This document shows positions 31,520 to 44,214 of a DNA stretch of 64,000 bases, in pieces (positions within the stretch are counted from its first letter, which is position 1; every line of letters starts with the position of its first letter). Where the stretch lies: assembly GCA_961205875.1 (NCBI GenBank), contig OY540812.1, positions 33,365,098 through 33,429,097 on the forward strand, read 5' to 3'. Made by a program: the position numbers and the translations under genes. Source of the stretch: Sialis fuliginosa (taxonomy: Eukaryota; Arthropoda; Insecta; Megaloptera; Sialidae). The notes below the pieces were generated by a model. That model was given only the letters and a program-made list of their open reading frames with translations, was not told where the DNA came from and did not search any database.

Positions 31520-32733
31520 CTAGAAACAAATAAACAAAATTAGTTAAAGGTACTTAAAAATTTCATACATGTTTTACAACTTAGGTATAATATGGATCTT
31601 AGCTTCTGGGTATAACGTTTCGTTACATATAAAGTTATTTATGATAATATACATATTATAGTGATGTTAAGTATATAAAATAATAAAAAATTAATTGTCT
31701 AAACATTAAAATTAAAGAAAAAGTATTCGCAACCTTTCGATTCACAGAATCATGGTCAGGGTTCAGAAGGAAATAAAATATGAGACAGATGTAATCTCAA
31801 ATATATATGTAACTTTTTTTTAGACACTTAATTTGTTATTATTTAAAGTTATTTATGAATATAATAAAAAAATTGTTTTTATAAAAACTTAATTTTCATA
31901 AGTTAATAAATTAAATACATTTGATTTCAAGTAATAGTTATTATGGTGGAAAGTTTTTTTTCCTGATTTTTTCTTTGCAAAAATCAATTATATTATGTAG
32001 ATGCATATATGTACGCTAATAACCATATGTCAGTTTGCGGGTGTGGATGTAACTATTTTTTTATTTGATAAATAAGATTTTTTTTGTGTAAATGTTAATT
32101 TAGAAAAAAATAATACTTAAAATTAAGCAATGGTAAATTAAATTTAATGAAAAGTAATTTACAAGATTTTTCACCTTCCAAACGACTTATTAATTCGTTA
32201 TGTAATAAACCTGTTCCGCTAAAAAGTTGTCCGCTAGGAGGAACACTAGCAGGTGGAGGTGTAAATGATAAAAATGGAAACGTACAGTACCTATATGTCC
32301 TATTTAATAATTTTAAAAACATATTTACAATAATTACTTTTCTGAAAAACAGTTAAATATTCAAGATTATACAAAATGTTGCAAGAATGTTAAGGAGATA
32401 TCAATTTTTATATCTTTACAACATATTTCAATTTTATTCAAATTTATGAAATCAAATTTTTATTATTGTCACAAGTTATTCGACATGATCTAACTACATT
32501 AGTTTGTAGGTTGGTAGAAAATATCCGTTTATACTCATAGAAAAATGAGGATGCAGTTAAAGATGCGGATTTTTTTAAATTCAAATTTGCGGATAAGGAT
32601 ACGGATATGTAAATTAATGATGATAATCCGCAGTTGCGTATTCGGATATCCGTTACAACTATAGTTCAGGGTCTATGAGTTTTTTATAAGTATTTACAAT
32701 TAATTTCAGTTTTTATATCGACTGATTCAATAC
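31520..32733. other. AT-rich region around candidate exons
   Basis: Apart from the HH-B fragment near 31600 and the candidate exon at 32179-32303, I see only AT-rich intron-like or intergenic sequence. Confidence 0.4.
32179..32303 (-). CDS. Candidate internal exon of an unidentified gene
   Basis: On the minus strand, a frame coding TPPPASVPPSGQLF then SGTGLLHNELISRLE looks more protein-like than its surroundings (prolines, then an amphipathic stretch). It could lie between an acceptor ATATAG at about 32304 and a donor GGAAG/GTGAAA at about 32177. The splice sites are only fair and I recognise no family. The plus strand is also open here, so the call is weak. Confidence 0.22.
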
Positions 32734-33113
32734 CAGTGACGTACGCAGGATTCTGTTATTGGGGGGGGGGGGGGTTCAAAGAGAAACAATTTTTTTTTAA
32801 TATACAACAAACACGACATTAAATACATTACAGCTTAATTACAAACGCAATTCGAGCCTTCTTGGATTCTTGGCTAATTCATCAATAATCTGATCTGCTG
32901 TAATTACAATTTCTCGGTGATAATAGAAAACGAACTATAAAATAAATGTTGCAATTTGCAATGTAATATAGAATGTTAGAATTAATAGAATTTAATAGTT
33001 TTGTTGGGAATAATATTAATATTGATTTTAAAAAGATCACAGATGTCATGGGTGGGGGGGGTTACAACCCCCCCCCCCCACAAACCTCCCTACCCCCCCT
33101 GCGTACGCCACTG
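32734..33113. mobile_element. hAT-like MITE (380 bp) with 8-bp duplication
   Basis: The termini are CAGTGACGTACGCAGG and CCTGCGTACGCCACTG, each followed inward by long G or C runs. The perfect duplication TTCAATAC (32726-32733, 33114-33121) is 8 bp, as expected for hAT. The interior is AT-rich and non-coding. Confidence 0.85.
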
Positions 33114-34119
33114 TTCAATACATAGACATACATATAGGGTTAAGTAAAAAATAACATTTATAAGAAGATTGATTGTGAGATCAAGTTGTCACAATGTCCA
33201 GCAATCAACGTAGCAAAGGCCTTAAATCTTGTACAGAAGAACGTTCACATTAAATTATGTTTCGGTCTTTTCATTTAGAATCCTTTTAATTTAAATCAAA
33301 TTCGATTACGTCTTTTTGCTATTCAAGGCACCACCATTCCTAAAACAGTAGATTTAATTTTGATGAAAGGCCTCTACAAAACACGCGCTATTTAAGTTGG
33401 TTGCCCTGCGTTTTACTTTTGTTTCCATTGATAAAATACACACTATGTCTTTGTTTGACTTCGCTGGTTCTTTTAAATTATTTATATAGAGAAATAAGGT
33501 TGTATTAACACAGTTTGATATACTGTAAAGAACATATTTAATATTTAATCAATATTAATACATATATAAACATTTGTTGACTCAGTATGTATAAAGTAAA
33601 TGTTTTGGTCTATCCGTCTATATGTACGTTACGTTGCTTTATAGACAATATACATCACTTTACGCGGATTTGAAGTTACGCGGTGCGATTTTCATGCAAA
33701 TTTAGGGATTCCCTGTTTCGGCAAATGGGGTATCTAATGAAAGCTGGCCATTCATAGAATTTAAACATATAAACGTTTTTTTTTTATTATTAAAATCTTC
33801 GTTAACCATGATTTCGTACCAGATCACAAACGGTGCCGAGTTGTATTTTCAGATAGTGACGATAATTCTGACGAAAAAATATAAAAAATATTGATGTTAT
33901 TACTTTTTTATACAAACATAAAATGTACTGTATATGTTATAAAGTATAGTGATCATGAAAAAATTCGAACTTGAGATTTTATGGAATTACACGTTTTGGG
34001 GGTCCCTGAATCACGTACGACCATTATCTCAATGATGAACGCTCTACAGCCAAAACGGTGAGACTTACAAACATGAAATTTTAAACTTAATGTTAATATC
34101 TATACTCAGAAATAAACGG
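33114..34119. other. AT-rich non-coding region
   Basis: No gene supported. A segment near 33690-33790 (AATGGGGTATCTAATGAAAG) is related to one at 9880-9985 and to a short one near 56985. Confidence 0.4.
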
Positions 34120-37100
34120 GAAGCAATTATTTGAGCAGGTTTTTAAATATTCAGGCGGTTACATTGGGCAGTTAAAAATTCATTTGGGCAGTATTGAACT
34201 TTTTATGCGGTAATTTAATCAAATTGTGGCAGTAAAATATAGCAAGTAATATACAAGATTTTGGTAAGCTATTTAATCTTACAGAAGCAGTAGAAAACCT
34301 ACTCGAGCAGTAGATTAAATAAACAGTCAGCGCAATAATTATTCGAGTGTTAAAATATTTAATTTGGGCAGTTAAATAAATAGTTCGGCAGTTTGATAAA
34401 TAGTTCGGCAGTTCGGTAAAAGTCAAGTCGACTTTTGGTTGAAAAAAGCGGCACACGTTTGTTAAAATGGACGGACGTGACATTGTGGCGCTAACCATTG
34501 GGGGGCAAGGGGACCTGATCCCACGCTGTACTGACTAACCAGGATATTTTTTGGGGGAGGGGGCAATTTTTTTTATTGGGGCCATTCACATATAATATAT
34601 ATTTTACAAATATATTAAATAGAATAACCATCAGGCCCTCGCTGGATCCAAAAATGCAGGGGGGGCATATATGTAAAAAAATATTCAGATGTTACAAATG
34701 CAAACAATAAGATATTAACTATCTTATTGTTGGTATAGTATTATTTGTTTCAGAAAATATGAATACAACAATAAGTTAGTTTATCTTTATAATACACTCA
34801 CGGAAAAAATTAAAGGACCACTTTTATTTTTCGAAAAAATTACTCATTTTCAAAGTAATGCCGATAGGTCAAATATGATCCATTTTTTACTTATAGGATA
34901 TGAAAATTGAAGGAAATTTTATCATCTTTTCGAATTTAGGGGTATATTTGTTTTATTAAACTTATTATTGTGACCAAATCGCGGTTTAACAAAAAATAAA
35001 AAAATTGATTTTTTTTTGCAATTTTGAAAGATACCCACGGGGATGTTAAATTTTTTTTCTAAAATTTCAAGATAACCATTCTGTAGGAAATTTGTTCAGC
35101 TTTAAAACGCTTTTTCAAATTTGTTTTATAATTTTTTGGCGTTACGATATTCGAGTTTGAATGAAAAAAGTACCAAAAAGTTTTAAACGACCATAAAGGG
35201 CCTAATGTTAGTCGCACAGAAAAGAAAAAAAAAGAATATTAAAGATTAAATAATCACCTATTGTCTAGTAGCATTTATAAAATGTTTAATTTTAACTTAA
35301 CCCTTCAAATACGAAAAACAAAACAGTGTTCGAATTTAAATAGTCCTGTAAAAATAACCTTTTTTTTAATCATAGATCTAATGTTTAGAATGTATCCAGA
35401 AATAAAGTTCTATCAAAGAATATGAAAATTAGACTTATTACCTTCTATGTGAACAAAGGTTACAGTAAAAATCTTTTAATTTGGCTGAGAAATTGCATTT
35501 TGAATTTTTTGTATACGTTTAGGATTTGACCGTACTTTTTATAACAAGTTTTTCTTTGGGATTTTTTTTTCGAAAAACAATCAATTTTTGAGAAAAATTG
35601 TAAGAAGGAAAAAGTTTTTCTTTCTTGTTAAAGAATATTCATAATTTTTTTCAGATGTTTTATATGAATATTATGGGATTAAATTTATTTTTAATAGGGT
35701 ACTTTTTCATTCAAACTTGAATATCTTGGCATCAAAAAATGTGACAATAATTTTTTAAAAAGCATTTTGAAGCTGAGAAAATTTACTAAATGATGAATAT
35801 CATGGAATTTTGAAAACAAATAATCATACATCCCCGTGTGAAATTTCTATAACTGCAAATAAATAATTAATTTTTTTTTAGTCAACTACGTGTGGACCAA
35901 AAAAATTCAGTTACTTTGAACGAATAAGCGGTGAAAATTCAATGAAAATTAATTTAACTGTCGAAATCAAGAGTCTTTAATATGTTGTTGAACGTTTTTT
36001 CATGACCACACGCATGTGACTGAAATTAAAAATTAAAATTTTTTGTAATTATGGAAGTTTCAAACGGGGATGTATGATTATTTTTTTTTCAAAATTCCAT
36101 GATATACATCATTTAGTAAATTTTCTCAGCTTCAAAATACTTTTTAAAAAATGATTGTCACATTTTTTGATGCCAAGATATTAAAGTTTGAATGAAAAAG
36201 TACCCTATTAAAAATAAATTTAATCCCACAATAGTGATATAAAACATCTGAAAAAAATTAAGAATATTCTTTAACAAGAAAGAAAAACTTTTTCCTTCTT
36301 ACAATTTTTCTCAAAAATTGATTGTTTTTCGAAAAAAAAATCCCAAAGAAAAACTTGTTATAAAAAGTACGGTCAAATCCTAAACGTATACAAAAAATTC
36401 AAAATGCAATTTCTCAGCCAAATTAAAAGATTTTTACAGGAACCTTTGTTCACATAGAAGGTTATAAGTCTAATTTTCATATTCTTTGATAAAACTTTAT
36501 TTCTGGATACATTCTAAACATTAGATCTATGATTAAAAAAAGGTTATTTTTACAGGATTATTTAAATTCGAACACTGTTTTGTTTTTCGTATTTGAAGGG
36601 TTAAGTTAAAATTAAACATTTTATAAATGCTACTAGACAATACGTGATTATTTAATCTTTAATATTCTTTTTTTTTCTTTTCTGTGCGACTAACATTAGG
36701 CCCTTTATGGTCGTTTAAAACTTTTTGGTACTTTTTTCATTCAAACTCGAATATCGTAACACCAAAAAATTATAAAACAAATTTGAAAAAGCGTTTTAAA
36801 GCTGAACAAATTTCCTACAGAATGGTTATCTTGAAATTTTAGAAAAAAAATTTAACATCCCCGTGGGTATCTTTCAAAATTGCAAAAAAAAATCAATTTT
36901 TTTATTTTTTATTAAACCGCGATTTGGTCACAATAATAAGTTTAATAAAACAAATATACCCCTAAATTCGAAAAGATGATAAAATTTCCTTCAATTTTCA
37001 TATCCTATAAGTAAAAAATGGATCATATTTGACCTATCGGCATTACTTTGAAAATGAGCAATTTTTTCGAAAAATAAAAGTGGTCCTTTAATTTTTTCCG

Positions 37101-37615
37101 TGAGTGTATATTTTCGAAACAAAACTTGTTTAATCCATTTTTACTAAACATAAATCTCTTAATTATAAAATGTATTATTTTTAAACAAAAAACTATTATC
37201 GAACATTATAAAATATCAAAATTTAATTTAAAATAAATAAATAATTTTAAATAAAATTTATCCCCCCCCCCCACAAAAAACTACATGGACCCCCCCCCAA
37301 CCTTCATCCCCCCTAAAAATTTCGTCTCACATTGCCTTTTCAGAAAAAAATGGTTACCGCTTACCCCAATATTTCTAACGGACCGATTCTGATTTAGTTA
37401 CTGCTCACGTGTTACTGCCCAATCATTTATTTTACTTCCCAAAGTATTTATTCAACCACCCATTTCATAATATATTACCGCTCGTTTCCGTTCTTTTACT
37501 GCTCACATTTTATCACCCAATATGTTATTGAACTTACCATTTTTATTTTAATACTGCCCGAAACTGTAATATATTACCGCCCGTTTAAATCATTGACGAA
37601 ATAAACTGCCCTGGT
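34120..37615. mobile_element. Large TIR element with GGGCAGT-tiled ends, interrupted
   Basis: At 34120-34410 the words GGGCAGTT, GGCAGTA and GGCGGTTA recur every 20-40 bp. At 37390-37610 the complementary TTACTGCCC, TACTGCTCAC and TTACCGCCC recur in inverted order. The two arrays face each other like terminal inverted repeats of one element. Between them lie G-run and C-run segments (34540-34680, 37262-37310) suggestive of a further hAT-like insertion, and the palindrome at 34795-37106. No coding sequence. Exact ends are unresolved. Confidence 0.5.
34795..37106. mobile_element. 2.3-kb foldback element, palindrome of palindromes
   Basis: It starts CACTCACGGAAAAAATTAAA and ends with the complement, flanked by TA on both sides (34793-34794, 37107-37108), suggesting a TA duplication as in Tc1/mariner-type elements. 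Arms of about 1.1 kb are highly similar; the unpaired centre is about 35900-36010. Within each arm, a module at 35026-35190 reappears inverted and diverged at 35690-35855. Shared words include CACGGGGATGT, TCAGCTT and AGTTTGAATGAAAAA. This gives four copies in the whole element. There is no frame of note. Confidence 0.8.
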
Positions 37616-38186
37616 CGGCACAAGACTTTTTTTTAAGTCTTGTTGACCAAATCAACTAATTTTTGGTAAACGTTAGTTTTACATAAAGCAGGACTCGATC
37701 ACCAAATTTCATTCCGAAATTCGGAAAATGTGGTTACATCTATCATATCTAACCAAAATACAAAAAAAAATATTTTCAACCAATTCATAAATACTTAAAA
37801 AAAACAACTTTATACAAAAAATATAACATCAATATCGTTTGAAAGGGACTCACAATAACTGTCACACGATCAACGTTGACTTTAGATGTGTGACGTCATG
37901 CGAGAATTTTTAATAACATACCGCAGGATGACGCCACATTCGTCGTCAATCGCTTATTGAATATGTTGGGCCTTAGTGATAAAAAATTCATGCTTATTAT
38001 TATTGTCGTTACTTTTTAGATGCACACATATGAATCCAATAACATATTAGGGGTTTACAATTTATAGATGCACATTGCATAAAGATTTTTATTCGGATAT
38101 TGAAATCATAAACATAGATATTTATGACTTTATTGCTTTGATCCAGTAGGGGTATAATATTTTTATTAAATTGAAAGAAAAAAAAA
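37616..38186. other. AT-rich non-coding region
   Basis: I see no gene, repeat boundary or RNA in this stretch. Confidence 0.35.
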
Positions 38187-38868
38187 TTTCAAGTAAATGC
38201 ACAGTGCTCATACTAAATTCACCAAAGTTAGTTAATAAATTGCTTGGCATTGGTGAACCATTTAATTTTCATACAATATTACTAAAAAATATTAGTTCGA
38301 AATTTTTCTTAAGACACACCTGATTATTTTTTCATATATTTTTAATTTTTTGACAATTTCAATCTAAATCTAAATTTATGCAAATGTCAAAATGACATTA
38401 ATTTATTATGTCAAAATAAATATCAATTTAAAAAAAAAACACGATTTTTTACAGCAAATTGAGATAAATCTATGTAAGGGAATATTTTACAACAAACGTT
38501 GTAGATCTATATTATAGAAAATTGAATGCTCTACAAAAAGGATCCTATAAAACTTTGACGTAACATGTATCGTTCATGAGATATCTTGAAAAAATTAATA
38601 TTTTGAAATGTCACCCCTCCCTCTTACACAAGATTTTGATGATTTTGAAATGGAAGCGTCCTCAAGCCAGATCCAACCATCCAACCAAGTTTAATTAATA
38701 TCGGTTCAGTGCTTCATGAGTTATGCGTGTGACATGGATTCAGGGGACAGACGCACACACACACACATATACACACAGACGGACGGACAGACAGACAGAC
38801 ATGGAACGAAAAGTGTTTGTCTTGACCTGAAACGGAAAGATCAATTTTGAAATCGGAGAACAATTTTT
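38187..38868 (+). repeat. Dispersed repeat family C, uninterrupted copy
   Basis: It runs from AAGTAAATGCACAGTGCTCA through TTACAACAAACGTTGTAGAT, GTTCATGAGATATCTTGAAA, CATGAGTTATGCGTGTGACA, an AC/GACA tract and GTTTGTCTTGACCTGAAACG. It is the reference for the interrupted copy at 13820-16540. It is joined at 38869 by a RepB fragment. Non-coding. Confidence 0.65.
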
Positions 38869-39100
38869 ACTTCCATGTTCCGAAGGAAATGGAAGTATTG
38901 AAATACCGTCGAAAAATGGTGTCCGAGATAATGACAAATTTTGGGGGGTCGAGTTTGGTGTAGTTGAATAGCTTTTTCAAAAATATTGAACACGTATTTT
39001 TTTGTTTTTCGATGCTGTATAAAAAATAACCATTCGAAATAATCGACCGTCCCGGAACATTTTCGAGACCCTGTATAATACGTGTAACTGTAAACATATG
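38869..39100 (+). repeat. RepB fragment (ACTTCCATGTTC start)
   Basis: It begins ACTTCCATGTTCCGAAGGAA then ATGGAAGTATTGAAATACC and GTGTCCGAGATAATGACA. These words also form the right part of 42219-42852 in inverted orientation and the fragment at 61298-61574. Non-coding; short frames here lack domains. Confidence 0.5.
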
Positions 39101-39602
39101 GGCGTCGATTTAAGGCAATGGTAGTATTAAGTTGACAAGTATATTAATTTTGAAAATCAGCCATTCTTTATATCCTATTAGCGACACATTAGTGCCCGCT
39201 CTTAGCGCAACCCAAGATCAACCATGAAGAGGTGGCGAACATACTGATGAAGAATGACTGATTATTACTATCGCCTTCACATCCACGCCCACATGTTTAC
39301 AGTTATACGTATACTTATTAAGATCGTAAACCCGATTTCGACGTTCACTTGCATGCAAAAATCCATTGTAAAAAGCTAAAAATCGAACTTTTGAGCTCAG
39401 TATCTCGAAAACCATCGATTTTTTTACCTTGTGTCCATGGAGACTTTTGATCAGGAAGTCATAATGAATAACGTACTATAGTTTTAGCTTTGGTCGGAAA
39501 CAAAATTTCACTGATGTGCGGGGTCCTTTGTAATGATAATATACCTAATACGTTAGCTACTTTGCCGTTGAAGCACTGGACTAGTAGTTACTTATTTAAT
39601 GT
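39101..39602. other. Non-coding spacer
   Basis: No gene, RNA or repeat is supported. A 65-codon minus-strand frame has no recognisable motif. Confidence 0.35.
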
Positions 39603-39834
39603 ATAAGGTACTGGCACCAGCCTTGGATAATGGATATATCCCCAGTAATATCTATTTTTAAATTAAATGTACTGAATTAGAAATAATGTTGATATTTGAT
39701 TACTACCATTTCTGAATATTAATTTATAAACATTTAACTGTCTTACAGCGTAATTTGATGACAATCGGCCAATAGCTGTCAAAATGGTGGACATTCAAAC
39801 TAATTATTAGTATAATTTATGTATTAATTATTAT

Positions 39835-40124
39835 TAGAGATTGGAAAAATAGTTGTTATTTTCAATTAAATAGTTACTAGTTGAATTTTTTTTCGGAAAA
39901 TAGTTGATAAATAGTTTTTTTTACGTTTTAATAATAATTAGTGCAAACGAAGCAGTAAAAAGTGTCGTAAATAGTTTTAAAATAGTTGGAAAGGTAGTTG
40001 CAAATAGTTGATTTCAAATTGTGTTCAATTAAACCAGTTTTCTAAAAACAGTGGAGATATGTAATAAAAATTACAATAAATGCATTTTTACGCAATAGTT
40101 GAAAAACTATAATTCCAATCTCTA
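39835..40124. mobile_element. hAT-like MITE (290 bp), ATAGTTG-rich, inside RepA
   Basis: The termini are TAGAGATTGGAAAAATAGTT and the complement AACTATAATTCCAATCTCTA. An 8-bp duplication ATTATTAT flanks it (39827-39834, 40125-40132), and RepA copy 1 shows the uninserted site. The word ATAGTTG or TAGTTG recurs about ten times, mostly near the left end. A truncated copy opens the window at 1-107. Confidence 0.85.
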
Positions 40125-40393
40125 ATTATTATATTATCAAAACTGCTTTACATTGTTTCAAATTTGACAATTCTTTTTTGTATATGTTTAGTGTCGTATA
40201 TAATACTTATCATTTTGTAATCATTAGCAAGTGTCCAACACTGCATACTCATTACTGGTTTTACTTTATCCAATACTGGAGAAAAAACATAAACAAAATA
40301 AAGGGCTATAATTTAAAAAAAAAACTTTATTTGCGGACTTTGGTAATTAATTGATTAAAAAAGATTTACTTGTTTTATTAGTAACATGAGTTG

Positions 40394-42177
40394 TAGTAGC
40401 GTCGATTTATCTGAAAAAAGGCTGTTTCGTGAAATCTCTTAGTAGTAAAATCGCTTGCTTTTGGGTTCAAGAATATGTGTGTAAGTTTTCCGGATTCTCA
40501 GTGGTCCGGAACAGGGTCAAAAATGCCTTTGTTTGTAACAAATTAAGGTTTTTTGACGATAGTTCGGCTAATATTTTGAATAAAAAAAATTAAAAAATAT
40601 GAGATGATGCGCTATGAAAATACAAATAAAATGACATAGGGTAGAGGTCAAAAGGTCATTCCGTTCACCCGTAAAAAAATAAAAACCGCGGAAAACACGA
40701 TATTTTTAAAGTTAAGATAAAAAAATAAATAAAACTCTAAATTTTTTTTTAATATCTTCAAGAGATAGCTTTTAACGGTACAAACTGATGTGCAACATCT
40801 CATCTCATAGTTTTTGTTTAAACGGCCACAATAAACAAATAACGAAAATTTTTGATGGTCAAATTCATTGGGTGCAAATAGTGTAGGGCCAAAAAAAATT
40901 TTTTTTAAATGAAGGTTTTAGAGAGTACTATCAAAATTAAAAAAAGTTATTTTTTTCAATTACTCCTTGACCATTTTTTGGCTATTTGTTTATAAATTGT
41001 AATAAACATATGGCAGTTTAACCTCTTAATATTGCTTGAAATTTTTTTTATTTTCTTTCACTTAATAACATTTGACAAGATGAACAGTACAAAAAAAAAA
41101 CATAATTAAATATTGATTCCTTAATGAGTTATTCATTTTTTTAGTTTTTGGCCAATTATTAATAAACAAATTAACATTTTGACTTAAATCTTGAGTAAAT
41201 AACTTCCTAAAGCATCTGTCTATCTGATATGTCAAGAAAAAAAAGTTTACAGTCATTTTACTAAATGTAATAACGATTTAACTGTACGCCTTTAATTTTC
41301 TCGTTTCACTTGTGGTCACGTGACTCCTATGGTTAATATGTTTAACAATTAGTAACAAATTAATAACTTGCCCAATTTTTGACGTAGAGACATGTTTTTT
41401 TTAAACCCGGTTATTTTTTTCCGTAGAATTCAAATATGCAATAATATCTGTATATAAATGCTTCTAATTTTTTATAAACAATAAAAATACAATTATTTAT
41501 TTATTAATTTAAATTTAATTGCATCTGTTTCCAAGGCAACATAAATTGTAGTCTTATTTATTAATATTTAAAATTCAAATTTTGAGGGTGGTTTTCAGAG
41601 GGTCAAAAAGTGATTGAAAAAAATAATTTTTTTTAATTAGATAGTACTCTTTAAAACCTACATTTAAAAAAAAAAAAAATTGGCTCCACACTATTTGCAC
41701 CCAATGAATTTGACCTTCAAAAAATTTCTTAGTTTTTTTATTGTGGCCGTTTACAAAAACTAGATAAGATGTTGCACATCAGTTTGTACCGTTAAAAGCT
41801 ATCTTTTGAAGATATTTAAAAAAAATTAAGAGTTTTATTTATTTTTTTATCTTAACTTTAAAAATATCGTGTTTTCCGCGGTTTTTATTTTTTTACGGGT
41901 GAACGGAGTGACCATTTGACCTTTACCCTGGGTCATTTTATTTGTATTTTCATAGCGTATCATCTCATATTTTTTAATTTTTTTTATTCAAAATATTAGC
42001 CGAACTTTCGTCAAAAAACCTTAATTTGTTATAAACAAAGGCATTTTTGACCCTGTTCCGGAGCACTGAGAATCCGGAAAACTTACACATATATTCTTGA
42101 ATCCAAAAGCAAGCGATTTAGTCCAAAAAATTTCACTACTAGGAGATTTCACGAAAAAATATAATTCGACGCTACTA
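40394..42177. mobile_element. 1.8-kb foldback element with about 580-bp arms
   Basis: Ends are TAGTAGCGTCGA and the complement TCGACGCTACTA (with one extra base), flanked by TTG at 40391-40393 and 42178-42180; RepA copy 1 lacks the insertion, supporting a 3-bp duplication. Arms 40394-40974 and about 41600-42177 match well (TTTTCCGGATTCTCAGTG, GGTCAAAAATGCCTTTGTTT). The 625-bp loop holds the GTTTCCAAGGCAACATAAAT repeat. Each arm has AGGTCA-type half sites spaced by 2. No coding sequence. The class is uncertain. Confidence 0.75.
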
Positions 42178-42218
42178 TTGATGAGAATTACAAATATCGG
42201 TATGGAGAACCATACATG

Positions 42219-42852
42219 ACTTCCATGTTCTTTGATATATTTTTAAATAATTTTTAATATATGAGAAATTTCAATGGGATTTGTCAGAAATAAAACTCAC
42301 CTTTGTATAAATAACAATTAATTTGACAATTTGGATTTAGTTGCATTTGTTTCCATGGCAACATAAATTAATGACATATTAATTTGTATTTAAAATTAAA
42401 ATTTTGAGGGTGATTTTTACCCCTTCAGTAGCTGTTTAGACACGTACAAATAGTAAATGCCCTAAGGTTCAATTGAACTACAAATGTACCAAGTCTTATC
42501 AAAATTAGTGAGATAGGTAATACTCGCACGTTCACTTTTTAGACGAAAATAGTTACAAAATTTCGAACATTTCTAAAACCCCTGATCCGATTAGCACCAA
42601 AATCAATAGGTCTGGAGTACTCACTGAGACAAACATTTTTCCCAAAAAGAATTCAGATCGGTGCATTTTTACGGTAGTTATCGTGAACGAAAAACATTTC
42701 TACATCCAGACACACAGACACACGCACAGCCGCCATGCGAAAATCAACTTTTCTTTAAGTTTTGAAGTTAGTACATTCAGAATCTGTCATTATCTCGGAC
42801 ACGATTTTTCGATGGTATTACAATACTTCCATTTCTTTCAGAACATGGAAGT
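42219..42852. mobile_element. RepB TIR element (634 bp) inside RepA
   Basis: It starts ACTTCCATGTTCTTTGA and ends TTCAGAACATGGAAGT, which is inverted. It includes GTTTCCATGGCAACATAAAT and the string AATAGGTCTGGAGTACTCAC shared with 61298-61574. Sequence on either side (GAATTACAAA and ATTACAAAAACAG) is contiguous in RepA copy 1. Non-coding. Confidence 0.6.
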
Positions 42853-42926
42853 AAAATGAAGCCCGTCAATTACAAAAACAGTAAACCTTGCTTTTATAGC
42901 GGCCATAATTGGTACCAGTACCTTAT

Positions 42927-44058
42927 ATGAGTATAGTTCTCTGTATGCCAAAACAAGCTAGAAGCTATTTTTAAATATACTGGATTTTTGGGTTACCAAA
43001 AACAACGATTTATTAAAAAAATAAATCAGGTTTATAATATTTCACAGCACTTTTTATTAAACGCTTAGGAGTGTTACCAGACACCCAAAATGTGTATAAT
43101 TTTTCCGTAGTATTTAATCAAATAGATACCTACCTACATTAGTATCAAAAATTAGTAAGTCTGCAAAATTTTAGTGAACTGTTTTGGTTTCGGTATAAGT
43201 TAGTTAGATAGCACCAGTATAATAGAGTGTATTTAAAATGCTTGTATCGAGGTTGTTTCTAAAAGTTCAAAACGGAATTAGGGACAATTTTGAAGCCTAA
43301 ACTCTATTTTAATCTCCTCTCTACGAAACTTTCACAAAATTAAGCTCGCACTGTCTTGTTTAAATTATAATTAAAACCACCAAGGATTTGCGCTAATTAG
43401 AAATAAAATACTAATTCGTTGGGTTACGTTTTTAAATACAAGTATTTGGAATTTAGCAGTTATAACATCTATTAAATAAGAACTTTAATAATTTTGTAAT
43501 TAAATCAAATGCCTATTGTAATTTTCGTTGTATGTAATAGATTGATTTAAAAAAATCATATTATATATAATATCTACGGAACACAGCTGTTGCAAGAATT
43601 TCATGCACAAATTAATTTAAAAATATCTGACATGGGAGACACGGGAATTTCTTACACGCAATACTGAGGGTGAACAATGCACGTGAGTCAAGTTTTGAAT
43701 TAGCAGTGGCTAAGTCTGTGCGTAGTTGATTTTTGAAATTTTGATAATTACTATTTTTTAAGATCGTGTGAATTTAAACCATTGCCATTTTGTGAAAAAA
43801 ATAAATAAAGTCTACGCACAACCATAGTTGTATTCATATAGATATTGATAAAATTGTTGTTTTTTTTCGTTAAATCTTCCCGATATTTCGATGGGACAAT
43901 CGAGAAAAATATTTTTTTTGGTCGTCATATCGAGGCTCATAATTTTGTAAATTTTTTATATTTTTCAATAAAAATTGGTATTGAATAAGTAAAATATATA
44001 GGTACTTAATAAAATGTCCTTATCCGATCCTAAAATAAGTATTGTATTTATATAATAC
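42927..44058. other. Non-coding region with dispersed repeats
   Basis: No gene seen. Contains inverted copies of the 16.6-kb repeat (43690-43765) and of repeat D (43880-44035: GGTCGTCATATCGAGGCTCA, TTCAATAAAAATTGGTATTG). A segment at about 43630-43690 (GGGAATTTCTTACACGCAAT) is related to 2335-2390. Confidence 0.5.
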
Positions 44059-44214
44059 CAGGGACCTGAACGTGATCCTGAACCCGAACCCGAAAAAACC
44101 GTATTTTTCATTAACCCGAATCGAACCGCTATATTTCAAAGTCAACGAACCTGAATGTGAATCCGAACATTTTCATGAATAATCGGTAACCGTATATTTT
44201 TATATTATTGTTAA

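Larger units (their letters stand above)
39603..42926. mobile_element. TIR element RepA, copy 2, carrying three insertions
   Basis: Left end ATAAGGTACTGGCACCAG; right end CTGGTACC...AGTACCTTAT arrangement matching copy 1 at 28862-29418. Alignment by eye to copy 1 shows extra blocks at 39835-40124, 40394-42177 and about 42197-42866. Between them the RepA sequence continues in order (for example ATTAGCAAGTGTCCAACACT, TTTGCGGACTTTGGTAATTA, GAGAATTACAAA). It therefore records successive transposon insertions. Confidence 0.7.

Noticed and set aside
31721-31800. Possible minus-strand exon with an open phase near 31.75 kb
   Set aside because: The donor (AAAG/GTTGCG) and acceptor are both weak and two of three phases contain stops.
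34172-34498. 108-codon minus-strand frame
   Set aside because: It is produced by the GGGCAGT-tiled array, giving repeated YLTA/YLSN-like words; no domain.
40394-42177. Foldback assigned to PIF/Harbinger because of a 3-bp duplication
   Set aside because: The duplication is TTG rather than TAA/TTA and the TAGTAGCG termini do not match Harbinger ends I know; left unclassified.
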